Of a DNA stretch of 64,000 nt, positions 36,217 to 47,289 are shown piece by piece; positions within the stretch are counted from its first letter, which is position 1; each line of letters starts with the position of its first letter. Source of the DNA: Symsagittifera roscoffensis. Its lineage: Eukaryota; Xenacoelomorpha; Acoela; Convolutidae. The notes beneath the pieces were generated by a model. It made no database searches. It was given only the letters and a program-made list of their open reading frames with translations, and was not told the DNA's origin. A program made the translations under genes and the position numbers. Where the stretch lies: the NCBI RefSeq assembly GCF_963678635.1, contig NC_087068.1, positions 40,509,649-40,573,648 on the forward strand, read 5' to 3'.

Positions 36217-38930
36217 TATCTATGCGGGGTCGAACAAACAAATTTTTTAAACAAATTTTTCGGTTCGGAAAGTCGAGAAAGTCGAAACGTACCAAATGGG
36301 ATCGAACAAACAAGCTTACAATTTTTCAAAAAATGTCGGTCAAGTAAGTCAAGAAAATCGAAACACATCTAGGAGGGGTCAAACTAACAAAATTTTTAAA
36401 CACGTTTTTCGGGCCGGTGAGTCGAAAAAGTCGAAGAGTAAAAAATGGGGTCGAACAAACAAGTTTTCAATTTTTCAAAAATTGTCGGTCGAGTAAGTCG
36501 AGAAATTCGAAACACATCGAAGTTTGGTCGAGAAAGTCGAGACATAACTCAGCGGGGTCGAACAAACAAGATTTTGGTAATTTAAAAATTTTCGATCGAG
36601 AAAGTCAAAACGTATCGGTTTTTGGTCGAGAAAGTGGAAACTCATCTATAGGGTCGAGCAAACACACTTTTCGAAAACTTCGGCCGAGGCAGTAGAGAAA
36701 GCCGGAAAATCTGAAATTTTGGTCAAGAAACTCAAAACGTATCTATGCGGGGTCGAAAAAGCCAATTTTCAATCTTTTATAAAATTTCGGTCGAGATTGT
36801 TAAGAAAGGCAAAACATATCGATTTCGGCCGAAAAATTCGAAAGATATCTATGCGGGGTCAAAAAAATAAAATTTCTAAAAACGTTGGTCGAGATAGTTG
36901 AGAAAGCCTTAACAACTCGAATTTCAAAAAGGTCGTTCCAGACAGTCGATAAAGCAGAATTATCCCAATTTTTGGTCAAGAAATTCGAAACATATCTATG
37001 CGGAGTAGAACGAACCAATTTCCAAACTTTTATAAATTGTCGGTCAAAAAAGATGAAACATGTTGAAATTTGGCCGAGAAAAACAAAACATATCTCTGTG
37101 GGGTCAATTAAACAAGATTCCAATTTTTTTTTAAAATTGTAGGTCGAGAAAAATGAAACATATCGAGTTTTGGTCGAGAAAATCGAAACATATCTTAGGG
37201 TCGAGGAAATACACTTTTCGAAAACTTCAGCCGAGACAGTCGAGAAAGCCGGAAAATCTGAATTTTTGGCCGTGAAAGTCAAAAAGTATCTATGCAAGGT
37301 CGAACAAGCCAATTTCCAATCTTTTATAAATTGTCGGTTGAGAAAGTTAAGAAAAGCAAAACATCTCGATATTGGCCAAAAAAATCGAAACATATCTATG
37401 CGGTGTCGAACAAACAAATTTTTTAAACAAATTTTTTGGTTCGGAAAGTCGAGAAAGTCGAAACGTATCAATTGGGGTTGAACAAACAAGCTTACAATTT
37501 TTCAAAAGTTGTCCGTCGAGTAAGTCAAGAAAATCGAAACATATCTAGGAGGGGTCAAACTAATAATTTTTTCTAAACAAGTTTTTCGGCCCGGGAAGTC
37601 GAAAAAGTCGAAACGTATCATATGGGTTCGAACAAACAAATTTTCAATTTTTCAAAAATTGTTGGACGAGTAATTCGAAAAATTCGAAAACATCGAAGTT
37701 TGGTCGAAAAATTCGAGACATAACTCAGCGGGGTCGAACAAACAAGATTTTGGTATTTTAAAATTTTCAGTCGAGAAAGTCGAAACGTATCGGTTTTTGG
37801 TCGAGCTAGTGGAAACTCATCTAAAGGGTCGAGCAAATAAACTTTTCGAAAATTTTCATCCGAGACAGTCAAGAAAGCCGGAAAATCTGAATAAGCCAAT
37901 TTTCAATCTTTTATAAATTGTCGGTCGGGATTGTTAAGAAAGGCAAAACATATCGATTTTGGCCGAAAAATTCGAAACATATCTATGCGGGGTCGAACAA
38001 ATTACATTTTTAAAAACGTCGATCGAGACAGTCGATATAGACGGAACATCTCCATTTTTGGTCGAGAAAATCGAAACGTATCTATGCGGAAAGAAACGAA
38101 CCAATTTTCAAACTTTTATAAATTGTCGGTCATAAAAGTTAAAACATGTTGAAATTTGGGCGAGAAAGTTGAACCATATCTCTGTGGGGTCAATTAAACA
38201 AGTTTTCATTTTTTTTTAATTTGTCGGTCGAGAACGTCGAAACATATCGAGCTTTGCTCAAGAAAATTGAAACATATATATGCGGGGTCGAACAAATAAA
38301 CTTTTTTAAAACCGTCGGTCGAGGCGGCTGAGAAAGCTTAAACATATCGAATTGTGGTTGGAAAGTCGAAACATATCTATTGGGGACGAGCAAATACTTT
38401 TTTCAAAAACATCGGTCGAGACTTTCGACAAAGCCGGAACATCTCCATTTTTGGTCGAGAAAATCAAAACGTATCTAAGCAGAAAGAAACAAACCAATTT
38501 TCAAACTTTTATAAATTGTCGGTCACAAAAGTTAAAACATGTTGAAATTTGGCCGAGAAAGTCGAACCATATCTCTGTGGGGTCAATTAAATAAGTTTTC
38601 ATTTTTTTTAATTTGTCGGTCGAGAAAGTCGAAACATATCGAGTTTTGCTCAAAAAAACCGAAACTTATCTATGCGGGGTCAAACAAATTAAACTTTTTT
38701 AAAAACGTCGGTCGAGGCGGTTGAGAAAGCGTAAACATATCGAATTGTGGTTGGAAAGTCGAAACATATCTATTGGGGACGAGCAAATACTTTTTTCAAA
38801 AACATCGGTCGAGACTTTCGACAAAGCCGGAACATCTCCATTTTTGGTCGAGAAAATCAAAACGTGTCTATGCGGAAAGAAACAAACCAATTTTCAAACT
38901 TTTATAAATTGTCGGTCATAAAAGTTAAAA
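36217..38930. repeat. Higher-order repeat, about 3,237 bp, second copy (incomplete)
   Basis: It is colinear with 32,980-35,700 at a constant shift and is then replaced by another arrangement near 38,935 ('attgacggtcgagtaacc'). Identity to the first copy is very high (a few differences per 100-200 bases). Confidence 0.85.
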
Positions 38931-39164
38931 CATTCCTAAAATTGACGGTCGAGTAACCAAAAGTAATCAAAAGACGAGTAATCGGTCGAGCGGGGTCGAA
39001 CAATCAATTTCTGATTCTGGTCGAAAAAAGTAGAACACTTTTTTTTCTTGGACCGAGAAAGCCGAAGAATACCAAAACTTGGTCGTGAAAGTCGAAGCAT
39101 ACCGAAATTTGGTCGAGAATAACAAAACATGCCGATATTTGGTCGAGAAAGTCGAGACATAGGA

Positions 39165-39232
39165 TTCGAGCACCTCGACGCGGGTTAGAACATGCGCTCA
39201 ACTAACTCAGCCGTACTGCAAATAGAGCCATA
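39165..39232 (-). other. tRNA-like promoter boxes in island (weak)
   Basis: The minus strand reads GGCTGAGTTAGTTGAGCGC, resembling a pol III A box within a tRNA D arm, and about 30 bases later GGTGCTCGAATCC, resembling a B box (usual GGTTCGANNCC). I could not fold a complete cloverleaf with a good T arm, so this is at best a tRNA relic or a pol III promoter. The same positions exist at 42,745-42,812 and, altered, at about 62,245-62,313. Confidence 0.25.
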
Positions 39233-39525
39233 TTACTTTTCGCTACAACCGATACAAAAAATGCCCATGACAAAATTTTGGCGAGATACTTTTTCACTCG
39301 ATCCATGTTTTAACCGTAAGTCTTGTTTTTAACCGTCTGCGATGAATTAACTTCACTTATGGCCATGCCATTATGAAGGCATTCACGTTTTCAAAAATAG
39401 CTGCATGAAAAAACATCAGATCTTATTCCTCATCGATCCGATCAAATCAAGACTAATTTGTCTGTAGCTGTTAATCCATTATAACCTATCAATATAAACA
39501 TAGCAATTTTTTCACATTTCAAGAT

Positions 39526-39561
39526 GTTGAAAAAGAGATGTTGTCTCTTTCTTGTTTCAAC
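39526..39561. other. Hairpin in island, copy 1
   Basis: GTTGAAAAAGAGA pairs with TCTCTT plus TTTCAAC across a 5-base loop, with a 5-base bulge in the right arm. The same hairpin is at 43,106-43,141. In the third island (about 62,607-62,640) the outer stem has decayed while the inner AGAGA/TCTCT pairing is kept. Confidence 0.5.
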
Positions 39562-41169
39562 ATTTGCAGTAGTTGTTATATCTGCTTTTCACTCGTTGAT
39601 ATGATCGAGACAGTTGAGAAAGCCTAAACACGTCGAATTGTGATTGGAAAGTCGAAACATATCTATAGGGGACGAGAAACGATTTTTAGTCGAGAAAGTC
39701 GAAACGTATCAAATGGGGTCGTACAAATATTTTTTAATTTTTTCCTAAAATTGTCGGTCGAGTATGTCAAGAAAATCGAAACATATCTAGGAGGGGTCAA
39801 ACAAACAATTTTTTGAAACACTTTTTTTCGGTCCAGAAGGTCGAAAAGTCGAAACGTATCAAATGTGGTCGAACAAACAAGTTTTCAATTTTTCTTAGTA
39901 TTTTGAAAATTGTCGGTCGAGGAAGTCGAGAAAGTCGAACATATCGAAATTTGGCCAAGAAAGTCGAAACATATCTATGCGGGATCAAATATACACATTC
40001 TTACTAATTTAAAAATTGTCGGTCGAGTAAGTCGAGAAAGTCGATACATATCTAGGAGGGGTCAAACAAACATTTTTTTTAAACAAATTTTTCGGTCCGG
40101 AAAGTCGATAAAGTCGAAACGTATCAAAAGGGGTCGAACAAACAAGTTAACAATTTTTCAAAAATTTTCGGTCGAGTAAGTCAAGAAAATCGAAACATAT
40201 CTAGGAGGAGTCAAACAAACAATTTTTTTAAACAAACTTTTCGGTCCGGAAAGTCAATAAAGTCGAAACGTATCAAAAGGGGTCGAACAAACAAGTTTTC
40301 AATTTTTCAAAAACTGTCGGCCAAGTAAGTCAAGAAAATCGAAATATATCTATGAGGGGTCAAACTAACGAGTTTTTTAAACACGTTTTTTGGTCCCGAA
40401 AGCCGAAAATGTCGAAACGTATTAAATGGGGTCGAACAAACAAGTTTTCAATTTTTCTTTGTATTTTGAAAACTGTCGGGCGAGGAAGTCGAGAAAGTCG
40501 AAACATATCAAAATTTGGCCGAGAAAGTCGAAAAATATCTATGCGGGGTCAAATATACACATTCTTATTATTTTAAAAATTGTCGGTCGAGTAAGTCGAG
40601 AAAGTCGATACATATTTATGCGGGGTCAAACAAACAAATTCTTAAACAAGTTTTTCTGTCCGGAAAGTCGAGAAAGTCGAAACGTATCAAATAGGATCGA
40701 ACAAACAAGTTTACAATTTTTCAAAAATTGTCGGTCGAGTAAGTCAAGAAAATCGAAACATATCTAGGAGGGGTCAAACAAACAATTTTTTTAAACAAAC
40801 TTTTCGTCCGGATATTCGAGAAAGTCGAAACGTATCAAAAGGGGTCGAACAAACAAATTTTCAATTTTTCAAAAACTGTCGGTCGAGTAAGTCGAGAAAA
40901 TCAAAAAACATCGAAGTCTGGTCGAGAAAGTCGAGATAGTCGAAACGTATCAAATGGGGTCGAACAAACAAATTACAATTTTTCAAAAATTGTCGGTCGA
41001 GTAAGTCAAAAAAATGGAAACATATCTAGGAGGGGTCAAACAAACATTTTTTTTAAAACAAATTTTTCGGTCCGGAAAGTCGAGATAGTCGAAACGTATC
41101 AAATGGGGTCGAACAAACAAATTACAATTTTTCAAAAATTGTCGGTCGAGTAAGTCAAGAAAATCGAAA

Positions 41170-44100
41170 CATATCTAGGAGGGGTCAAACTAATAATTTT
41201 TTCTAAACAAGTTTTTCGGTCCGGGAAGTCGAAAAAGTCGAAACGTATCATATGGGTTCGAACAAACAAATTTTCAATTTTTCAAAAATTGTTGGACGAG
41301 TATTTCGAAAAATTCGAAAACATCGAAGTTTGGTCGAAAAATTCGAGACATAACTCAGCGGGGTCGAACAAACAAGATTTTGGTATTTTAAAATTTTCAG
41401 TCGAGAAAGTCGAAACGTATCGGTTTTTGGTCGAGCTAGTGGAAACTCATCTAAAGGGTCGAGCAAATAAACTTTTCGAAAATTTTCATCCGAGACAGTC
41501 AAGAAAGCCGGAAAATCTGAATAAGCCAATTTTCAATCTTTTATAAATTGTCGGTCGGGATTGTTAAGAAAGGCAAAACATATCGATTTTGGCCGAAAAA
41601 TTCGAAACATATCTATGCGGGATCGAACAAATTACATTTTTAAAAACGTCGATCGAGACAGTCGATATAGACGGAACATCTCCATTTTTGGTCGAGAAAA
41701 TCGAAACGTATCTATGCGGAAAGAAACGAACCAATTTTCAAACTTTTATAAATTGTCGGTCATAAAAGTTAAAACATGTTGAAATTTGGGCGAGAAAGTT
41801 GAACCATATCTCTGTGGGGTCAATTAATTAAGTTTTCATTTTTTTTTAGTTTGTCGGTCGAGAACGTCGAAACATATCGAGCTTTGCTCAAGAAAATTGA
41901 AACATATATATGCGGGGTCGAACAAATAAACTTTTTTAAAACCGTCGGTCGAGGCGGTTGAGAAAGCTTAAACATATCGAATTGTGGTTGGAAAGTCGAA
42001 ACATATCTATTGGGGACGAGCAAATACTTTTTTCAAAAACATCGGTCGAGACTTTCGACAAAGCCGGAACATCTCCATTTTTGGTCGAGAAAATCAAAAC
42101 GTATCTAAGCAGAAAGAAACAAACCAATTTTCAAACTTTTATAAATTGTCGGTCACAAAAGTTAAAACATGTTGAAATTTGGCCGAGAAAGTCGAACCAT
42201 ATCTCTGTGGGGTCAATTAAACAAGTTTTCATTTTTTTTTAATTTGTCGGTCGAGAAAGTCGAAACATATCGAGTTTTGCTCAAAAAAATCGAAACTTAT
42301 CTATGCGGGGTCAAACAAATTAAACTTTTTTAAAAACGTCGGTCGAGGCGGTTGAGAAAGCTTAAACATATCGAATTGTGGTTGGAAAGTCGAAACATAT
42401 CTATTGGGGACGAGCAAATACTTTTTTCAAAAACATCGGTCGAGACTTTCGACAAAGCCGGATTATCTTGATTTTGGTCGAGAAATTCGAAACGTATCAA
42501 ATGGGGTCGAACAAACAATTTTTCAATTTTTCCTAAAATTGACGGTCGAGTAACCAAAAGTAATCAAAAGACGAGTAATCGGTCGAGCGGGGTCGAACAA
42601 TCAATTTCTGATTCTGGTCGAAAAAAGTAGAACACTTTTTTTTCTTGGACCGAGAAAGCCGAAGAATACCAAAACTTGGTCGTGAAAGTCGAAGCATAAT
42701 AACAAAACATGCCGATATTTGGTCGAGAAAGTCGAGACATAGGATTCGAGCACCACGACGCGGGTTAGAACATGCGCTCAACTAACTCAGCCGTACTGCA
42801 AATAGAGCCATATTACTTTTCGCTACAACCGATACAAAAAATGCCCATGACAAAATTTTGGCGAGATACTTTTTCACTCGATCCATGTTTTAACCGTAAG
42901 TCTTGTTTTTAACCGTCTGCGATGAATTAACTTTACTTATGGCCATGCCATTATGAAGGCATTCACGTTTTCAAAAATAGCTGCATGAAAAAACATCAGA
43001 TCTTATTCCTCATCGATCCGATCAAATCAACACTAATTTGTCTGTAGCTGTTAATCCATTATGACCTAACAATATAAACATAGCAATTTTTTCACATTTC
43101 AAGATGTTGAAAAAGAGATGTTGTCTCTTTCTTGTTTCAACATTTGCAGTAGTTGTTATATCTGCTTTTCACTCGTTGATATGATCGAGACAGTTGAGAA
43201 AGCCTAAACACGTCGAATTGTGATTGGAAAGTCGAAACATATCTATAGGGGACGAGAAACGATTTTTAGTCGAGAAAGTCGAAACGTATCAAATGGGGTC
43301 GTACAAATATTTTTTAATTTTTTCCTAAAATTGTCGGTCGAGTATGTCAAGAAAATCGAAACATATCTAGGAGGGGTCAAACAAACAATTTTTTGAAACA
43401 CTTTTTTCGGTCCAGAAGGTCGAAAAGTCGAAACGTATCAAATGTGGTCGAACAAACAAGTTTTCAATTTTTCTTAGTATTTTGAAAACTGTCGGTCGAG
43501 GAAGTCGAGAAAGTCGAACATATCGAAATTTGGCCAAGAAAGTCGAAACATATCTATGCGGGATCAAATATACACATTCTTACTAATTTAAAAATTGTCG
43601 GTCGAGTAAGTCGAGAAAGTCGATACATATCTAGGAGGGGTCAAACAAACATTTTTTTTAAACAAATTTTTCGGTCCGGAAAGTCGATAAAGTCGAAACG
43701 TATCAAAAGGGGTCGAACAAACAAGTTGACAATTTTTCAAAAATTGTCGGTCGAGTAAGTCAAGAAAATCGAAACATATCTAGGAGGAGTCAAACAAACA
43801 ATTTTTTTAAACAAATTTTTCGGTCCGGAAAGTCAATAAAGTCGAAACGTATCAAAAGGGGTCGAACAAACAAGTTTTCAATTTTTCAAAAACTGTCGGC
43901 CAAGTAAGTCAATAAAATCGAAATATATCTATGAGGGGTCAAACTAACGAGTTTTTTAAACACGTTTTTTGGTCCCGAAAGCCGAAAATGTCGAAACGTA
44001 TTAAATGGGGTCGAACAAACAAGTTTTCAATTTTTCTTAGTATTTTGAAAACTGTCGGGCGAGGAAGTCGAGAAAGTCGAAACATATCAAAATTTGGCCG

Positions 44101-44560
44101 AGAAAGTCGAAATATATCTATGCGGGGTCAAATATACACATTCTTATTATTTTTAAAATTGTCGGTCGAGTAAGTCGAGAAAGTCGATACATATTTATGC
44201 GGGGTCAAACAAACAAATTCTTAAACAAGTTTTTCTGTCCGGAAAGTCGAGAAAGTCGAAACGTATCAAATGGGGTTGAACAAACAAGTTTACAATTTTT
44301 CAAAAATTGTCGGTCGAGTAAGTCAAGAAAATCGAAACATATCTAGGAGGGGTCAAACAAACAATTTTTTTAAACAAATTTTTCGGTCCGGATATTCGAG
44401 AAAGTCGAAACGTATCAAAAGGGGTCGAACAAACAAATTTTCAATTTTTCAAAAACTGTCGGTCGAGTAAGTCGAGAAAATCAAAAAACATCGAAGTCTG
44501 GTCGAGAAAGTAGAGATAGTCGAAACGTATCAAATGGGGTCGAACAAACAAATTACAATT
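41170..44560. repeat. Higher-order repeat, about 3.6 kb, second copy
   Basis: It is colinear with 37,540-40,970, including the island at 42,740-43,183. The right end near 44,560 is approximate because simple satellite resumes. Confidence 0.8.
42740..43183. other. Non-satellite island, copy 2 (444 bp)
   Basis: It differs from copy 1 by only a handful of bases and lies at the same place of the 3.6 kb higher-order repeat, so it was copied with it rather than inserted separately. Confidence 0.9.
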
Positions 44561-46391
44561 TTTCAAAAATTGTCGGTCGAGTAAGTCAAAAAAATGGAAA
44601 CATATCTAGGAGGGGTCAAACAAACATTTTTTTTAAAACAAATTTTTCGGTCCGGAAAGTCGATAAAGTCGAAACGTGTCAAAAGGGGTCGAACAAACAA
44701 GTTTTCAATTTTTCAAAAATTGTCGGCCGAGTAAGTCAAAAAAATCGAAACATATCTATGAGGGGTCAAACTAACAAGTTTTTTAAACACGTTTTTCGGT
44801 CCGAAAAGCCAAAAATGTCGAAACGTATCTATGCGGGGTCAAATATACACATTCTTACTATTTTAAAAATTGTCGGTCGAGTAAGTCGAGTAAGTTGATA
44901 CATATTTATGCGGGGTCAAACAAACAAATTCTTAAACAAGTTTTTCTGTCCGGAAAGTCGAGAAAGTCGAAACGTATCAAATGGGGTCGAACAAACAAGT
45001 TTACAATTTTTCAAAAAATGTCGATCGAGTAAGTCAAGAAAATTGAAACATATCTAGGAGGAGTCAAACAAACAATTTTTTTTTAAACACGTTTTTCGGT
45101 CCAGAAAGTCGAAAAGTCGAAACGTATCATATGGGGTCGAACAAAAAAGTTTTCAATTTTTCAAAAACTGTGGGTCGAGTAAGTCGAGAAATTCGAAACA
45201 CGTCGAAGTCTGGTCGAGAAAGTCGAGAAGGTCGAAACGTATCAAATGGGGTCGAACAAACAAATTACAATTCTTCAAAAATTGTCGGTCGAGTAAGTCA
45301 AGAAAATTGAAACATTTCTAGGAGGAGTCAAACAAACAATTTTTTTTAAACACGTTTTTCGGTCCAGAAGGTCGAAAAGTCGAAACGTATCAAATGTGGT
45401 CGAACAAACAAGTTTTCAATTTTTCAAAAACTGTGGGTCGAGTAAGTCGAGAAATTCGAAACACGTCGAAGTCTGGTCGAGAAAGTCGAGAAAGTCGAAA
45501 CGTATCAAATGGGGTCGAACAAACAAATTACAATTTTTCAAAAACTGTCGGTCGAGTAAGTCGAGAAATTCGAAACACTTCGAAGTCTGGTCGAGAAAGT
45601 CGAAACGTATCAAATGGGGTCGAACAAACAAATTACATTTTTTCAAAAATTGTCGGTCGAGTAAGTCAAGAAAATCGAAACATATCTATGAGGGGTCAAA
45701 CTAACAAAATTTTTAAACAAGTTTTTCTGTCCGGAAAGTCGAGAAAGTCGAAACGTATCAAATGGGGTCGAACAAACAAATTACAATTTTTCAAAAATTG
45801 TCGGTCAAGTAAGTCAAGAAAATCGAAACATATCTAGGAGGGGTCAAACAAACAATTTTTTTGAACAAATTTTTCGGTCCGGAAAGTCAATAAATTCGAA
45901 ACGTATCAAAAGGGGTCGAACAAACAAGTTTTCAATTTTTCAAAAATTGTCGGCCGAGTAAGTCAAGAAAATCGAAACAAATCTATGAGGGGTCAAATTA
46001 ACAAATTTTTTGAACAAGTTTTTCTGTCCGGAAAGTCGAGAAAGTCGAAACGTATCAAATAGGGGTCGAACAAACAAATTACAATTTTTCAAAAATTGTC
46101 GGCCGAGTAAGTCAAGAAAATCGAAACATATCTAGGAGGGGTCAAACAAACAATTTTTTTGAACAAATTTTTCGGTCCGGAAAGTCGATAAATTCGAAAC
46201 GTACCAAAAGGGGTCGAACAAACAAGTTTTCAATTTTTCAAAAATTGTCGGCCGAGTAAGTCAAGAAAATCGAAACATATCTATGAGGGGTCAAACTAAC
46301 AAGTTTTTTAAACAAGTTATTCTGTCCGGAAAGTCGAGAAAGTCGAAACGTATCAAATAGGGTCGAACAAACAAATTACAATTTTTCAAAA

Positions 46392-46838
46392 CCAACCAGA
46401 AGCCAGGCCGGTAAACCAGTCACGGAGGAAGGGTTCAAATGTCGTGGGCCACCATGCGAAAAGACATGCCGAACAAAGGTGGGACGAGACCATCATGAAA
46501 CACGAATCCACAAGCGCATTGAACTAATATTTGAATGTGGAAAATGTCACACAACTTTCGAACAAAAAGCACAAAGAACGAACCACGCCAAGCAATGTGG
46601 AGGGGCCCCAAGAGGGACGTGCCCGGACTGTGGGAAAGAACTTAGCACGACGAACATGGCGAGACATAGAAGAACCTACTGTTTGAGAAGACATGACACA
46701 ATGACTCTTAGAAGCGCGAGCACACCAGCCACGACCACATGCTCGGACTGCGGGATCCCCGTCACAAAAACAAATGTAGCAAGACATAGGAACACTGCGT
46801 GTCCGGGGAGTGGCAGTCGAGACCCCCAGGGGTTGTAA
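46392..46838 (+). pseudogene. C-terminal zinc-finger domain of LINE protein (truncated copy, frame intact)
   Basis: The 148-codon frame is open from the junction to a TAA at 46,836-46,838. It carries four Cys/His finger-like units: C-x4-C...H-H-x4-H (about 46,440-46,515), C-x2-C-x12-H-x3-C (46,539-46,600), C-P-D-C...H-R-R-T-Y-C (46,620-46,682) and C-S-D-C...H-R-N-T-A-C (46,740-46,803). Here all Cys codons are present, unlike in the long copy. There is no start codon or RT, so this is a fragment, but it shows the undamaged C-terminus of the family. Such fingers in LINE proteins are thought to bind nucleic acid. Confidence 0.85.
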
Positions 46839-46860
46839 ACGACATACAAGACAAGACAAG
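46392..46860 (+). mobile_element. 5'-truncated copy of the LINE
   Basis: These 469 bases match the 3' end of the long copy (50,232-50,702) with about 2% difference. The left junction with satellite shares a run of A. The right end is the ACAAGACAAGACAAG tail, followed by satellite TCAAACAAAC. Compared with uninterrupted satellite, about 47 bases seem missing at the insertion point, so this copy may have made a target deletion. 5' truncation is usual for LINE insertion by target-primed reverse transcription. Confidence 0.9.
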
Positions 46861-46917
46861 TCAAACAAACAAATTCTTAAACAAGTTTTTCTGTCCGGAA
46901 AGTCGAGGAAGTCGAAA
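46861..46917. repeat. 57 bp direct repeat, left (candidate target-site duplication)
   Basis: This satellite piece lies between the truncated and the long LINE copy. It aligns without gaps to 50,703-50,759, with 3 mismatches in 57. Both begin immediately after an ACAAG tail. Because it is satellite sequence, a chance match of two monomers cannot be excluded. Confidence 0.6.
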
Positions 46918-46975
46918 GGCGATCCGTCACACCCTACGGTACACGGAATCTCTGGTGTCCCTACATCTGTACAAC

Positions 46976-46999
46976 GATGTGGAACCAAACCCAGGTCCG
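46976..46999 (+). other. 2A-like ribosome-skipping motif
   Basis: The codons give D-V-E-P-N-P-G-P, a perfect match to the 2A consensus D-(V/I)-E-x-N-P-G-P. It follows a short hydrophobic stretch (L-V-S-L-H-L-Y-N), as in known 2A sequences. 2A makes the ribosome skip the Gly-Pro bond, releasing the upstream piece. 2A-like motifs near the N-terminus are known in several APE-type LINEs. Here only about 19 residues precede it inside the element. Confidence 0.85.
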
Positions 47000-47011
47000 A
47001 AAGTGTGGAAG

Positions 47012-47152
47012 TGTGCAGTGTGCGATTAAAGAGTCAAAAGAACCGAGTGGTCAGTAAAATGCAACGGATGTGGGAAGTGGGTACATTGGGGCTGCACCGA
47101 CCTAGGAGAGAATGGAAGGTGGGACGCAAGTTTTAAGGCCACATACTGCCCT
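47012..47152 (+). other. PHD-like zinc finger segment
   Basis: Right after the 2A motif come C-A-V-C (47,012-47,023), C-N-G-C (47,060-47,071), G-K-W-V-H-W-G-C (47,072-47,095) and Y-C-P (47,144-47,152). The Cys4-His-Cys spacing fits a PHD finger; the last Cys pair is incomplete (C-P-A-P). A stop codon at 47,027-47,029 interrupts it. A run of 16 C follows. Confidence 0.7.
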
Positions 47153-47155
47153 GCT

Positions 47156-47171
47156 CCCCCCCCCCCCCCCC
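47156..47171. repeat. Run of 16 C
   Basis: The homopolymer encodes five Pro between the PHD-like finger and a very basic linker. The frame before and after agrees, so the run length as given does not add a frameshift. Such runs are prone to length errors in sequencing. Confidence 0.95.
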
Positions 47172-47289
47172 GCCAGCAAACCGACAGCAAACGGATCAGA
47201 AGAAAGAGGAACAAAAGAGAGAAGAGACAGCGAAGGCAAAGAGAGCGACATGAGAATTGGATGAAGGACGCAAGAAACAAAGGAAGGGA

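Larger units (their letters stand above)
39160..39603. other. Non-satellite island, copy 1 (444 bp)
   Basis: This sequence lacks the GTCGA pattern and is flanked on both sides by satellite. It recurs at 42,740-43,183 (almost identical) and 62,240-62,685 (clearly diverged, same length within 2 bases). It holds no long open frame. Near its left edge the minus strand has tRNA-like promoter boxes, and near the right there is a 13 bp hairpin. I do not recognise it. Confidence 0.9.
37540..41169. repeat. Higher-order repeat, about 3.6 kb, first copy
   Basis: The block starting 'aggaggggtcaaactaat' (37,549) recurs at 41,176, a shift of 3,630. After the island the shift becomes about 3,580, because of small deletions in the second copy (for example near 42,697). 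It contains the 444 bp island. Confidence 0.85.
32191..46391. repeat. TCGA-rich satellite array, left block
   Basis: The repeat unit is a dimer of about 148 bp composed of two related halves of about 74 bp, each with the frame GTCGAGAAAGTCGAAAC, then ATATCTATG or GTATCAAATG, then GGGGTCGAACAAACAA and an A/T-rich tail. Left of about 39 kb the monomers are quite diverged; further right they become more uniform. Open frames within it (up to 229 codons, Arg/Ser/Asn-rich) come from the short repeats and change frame from unit to unit; they are not genes. Confidence 0.95.

Noticed and set aside
36800-37489. 229-codon minus-strand open frame and dozens of 60-190 codon Arg/Ser/Asn-rich frames in the satellite
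   Set aside because: They follow the satellite units; 148 is not a multiple of three, so the frame changes from unit to unit, many overlap on both strands, and they resemble one another only because the DNA repeats.
39370-39405. Tiny ORF of 11 codons conserved in all three islands
   Set aside because: Too short; conservation of two recent copies is expected, and one substitution in the third changes an amino acid. No translation signal seen.
32191-46391. CRISPR-like regular repeats
   Set aside because: Repeats are contiguous and their 'spacers' are themselves repeats; no cas genes and a eukaryotic context.
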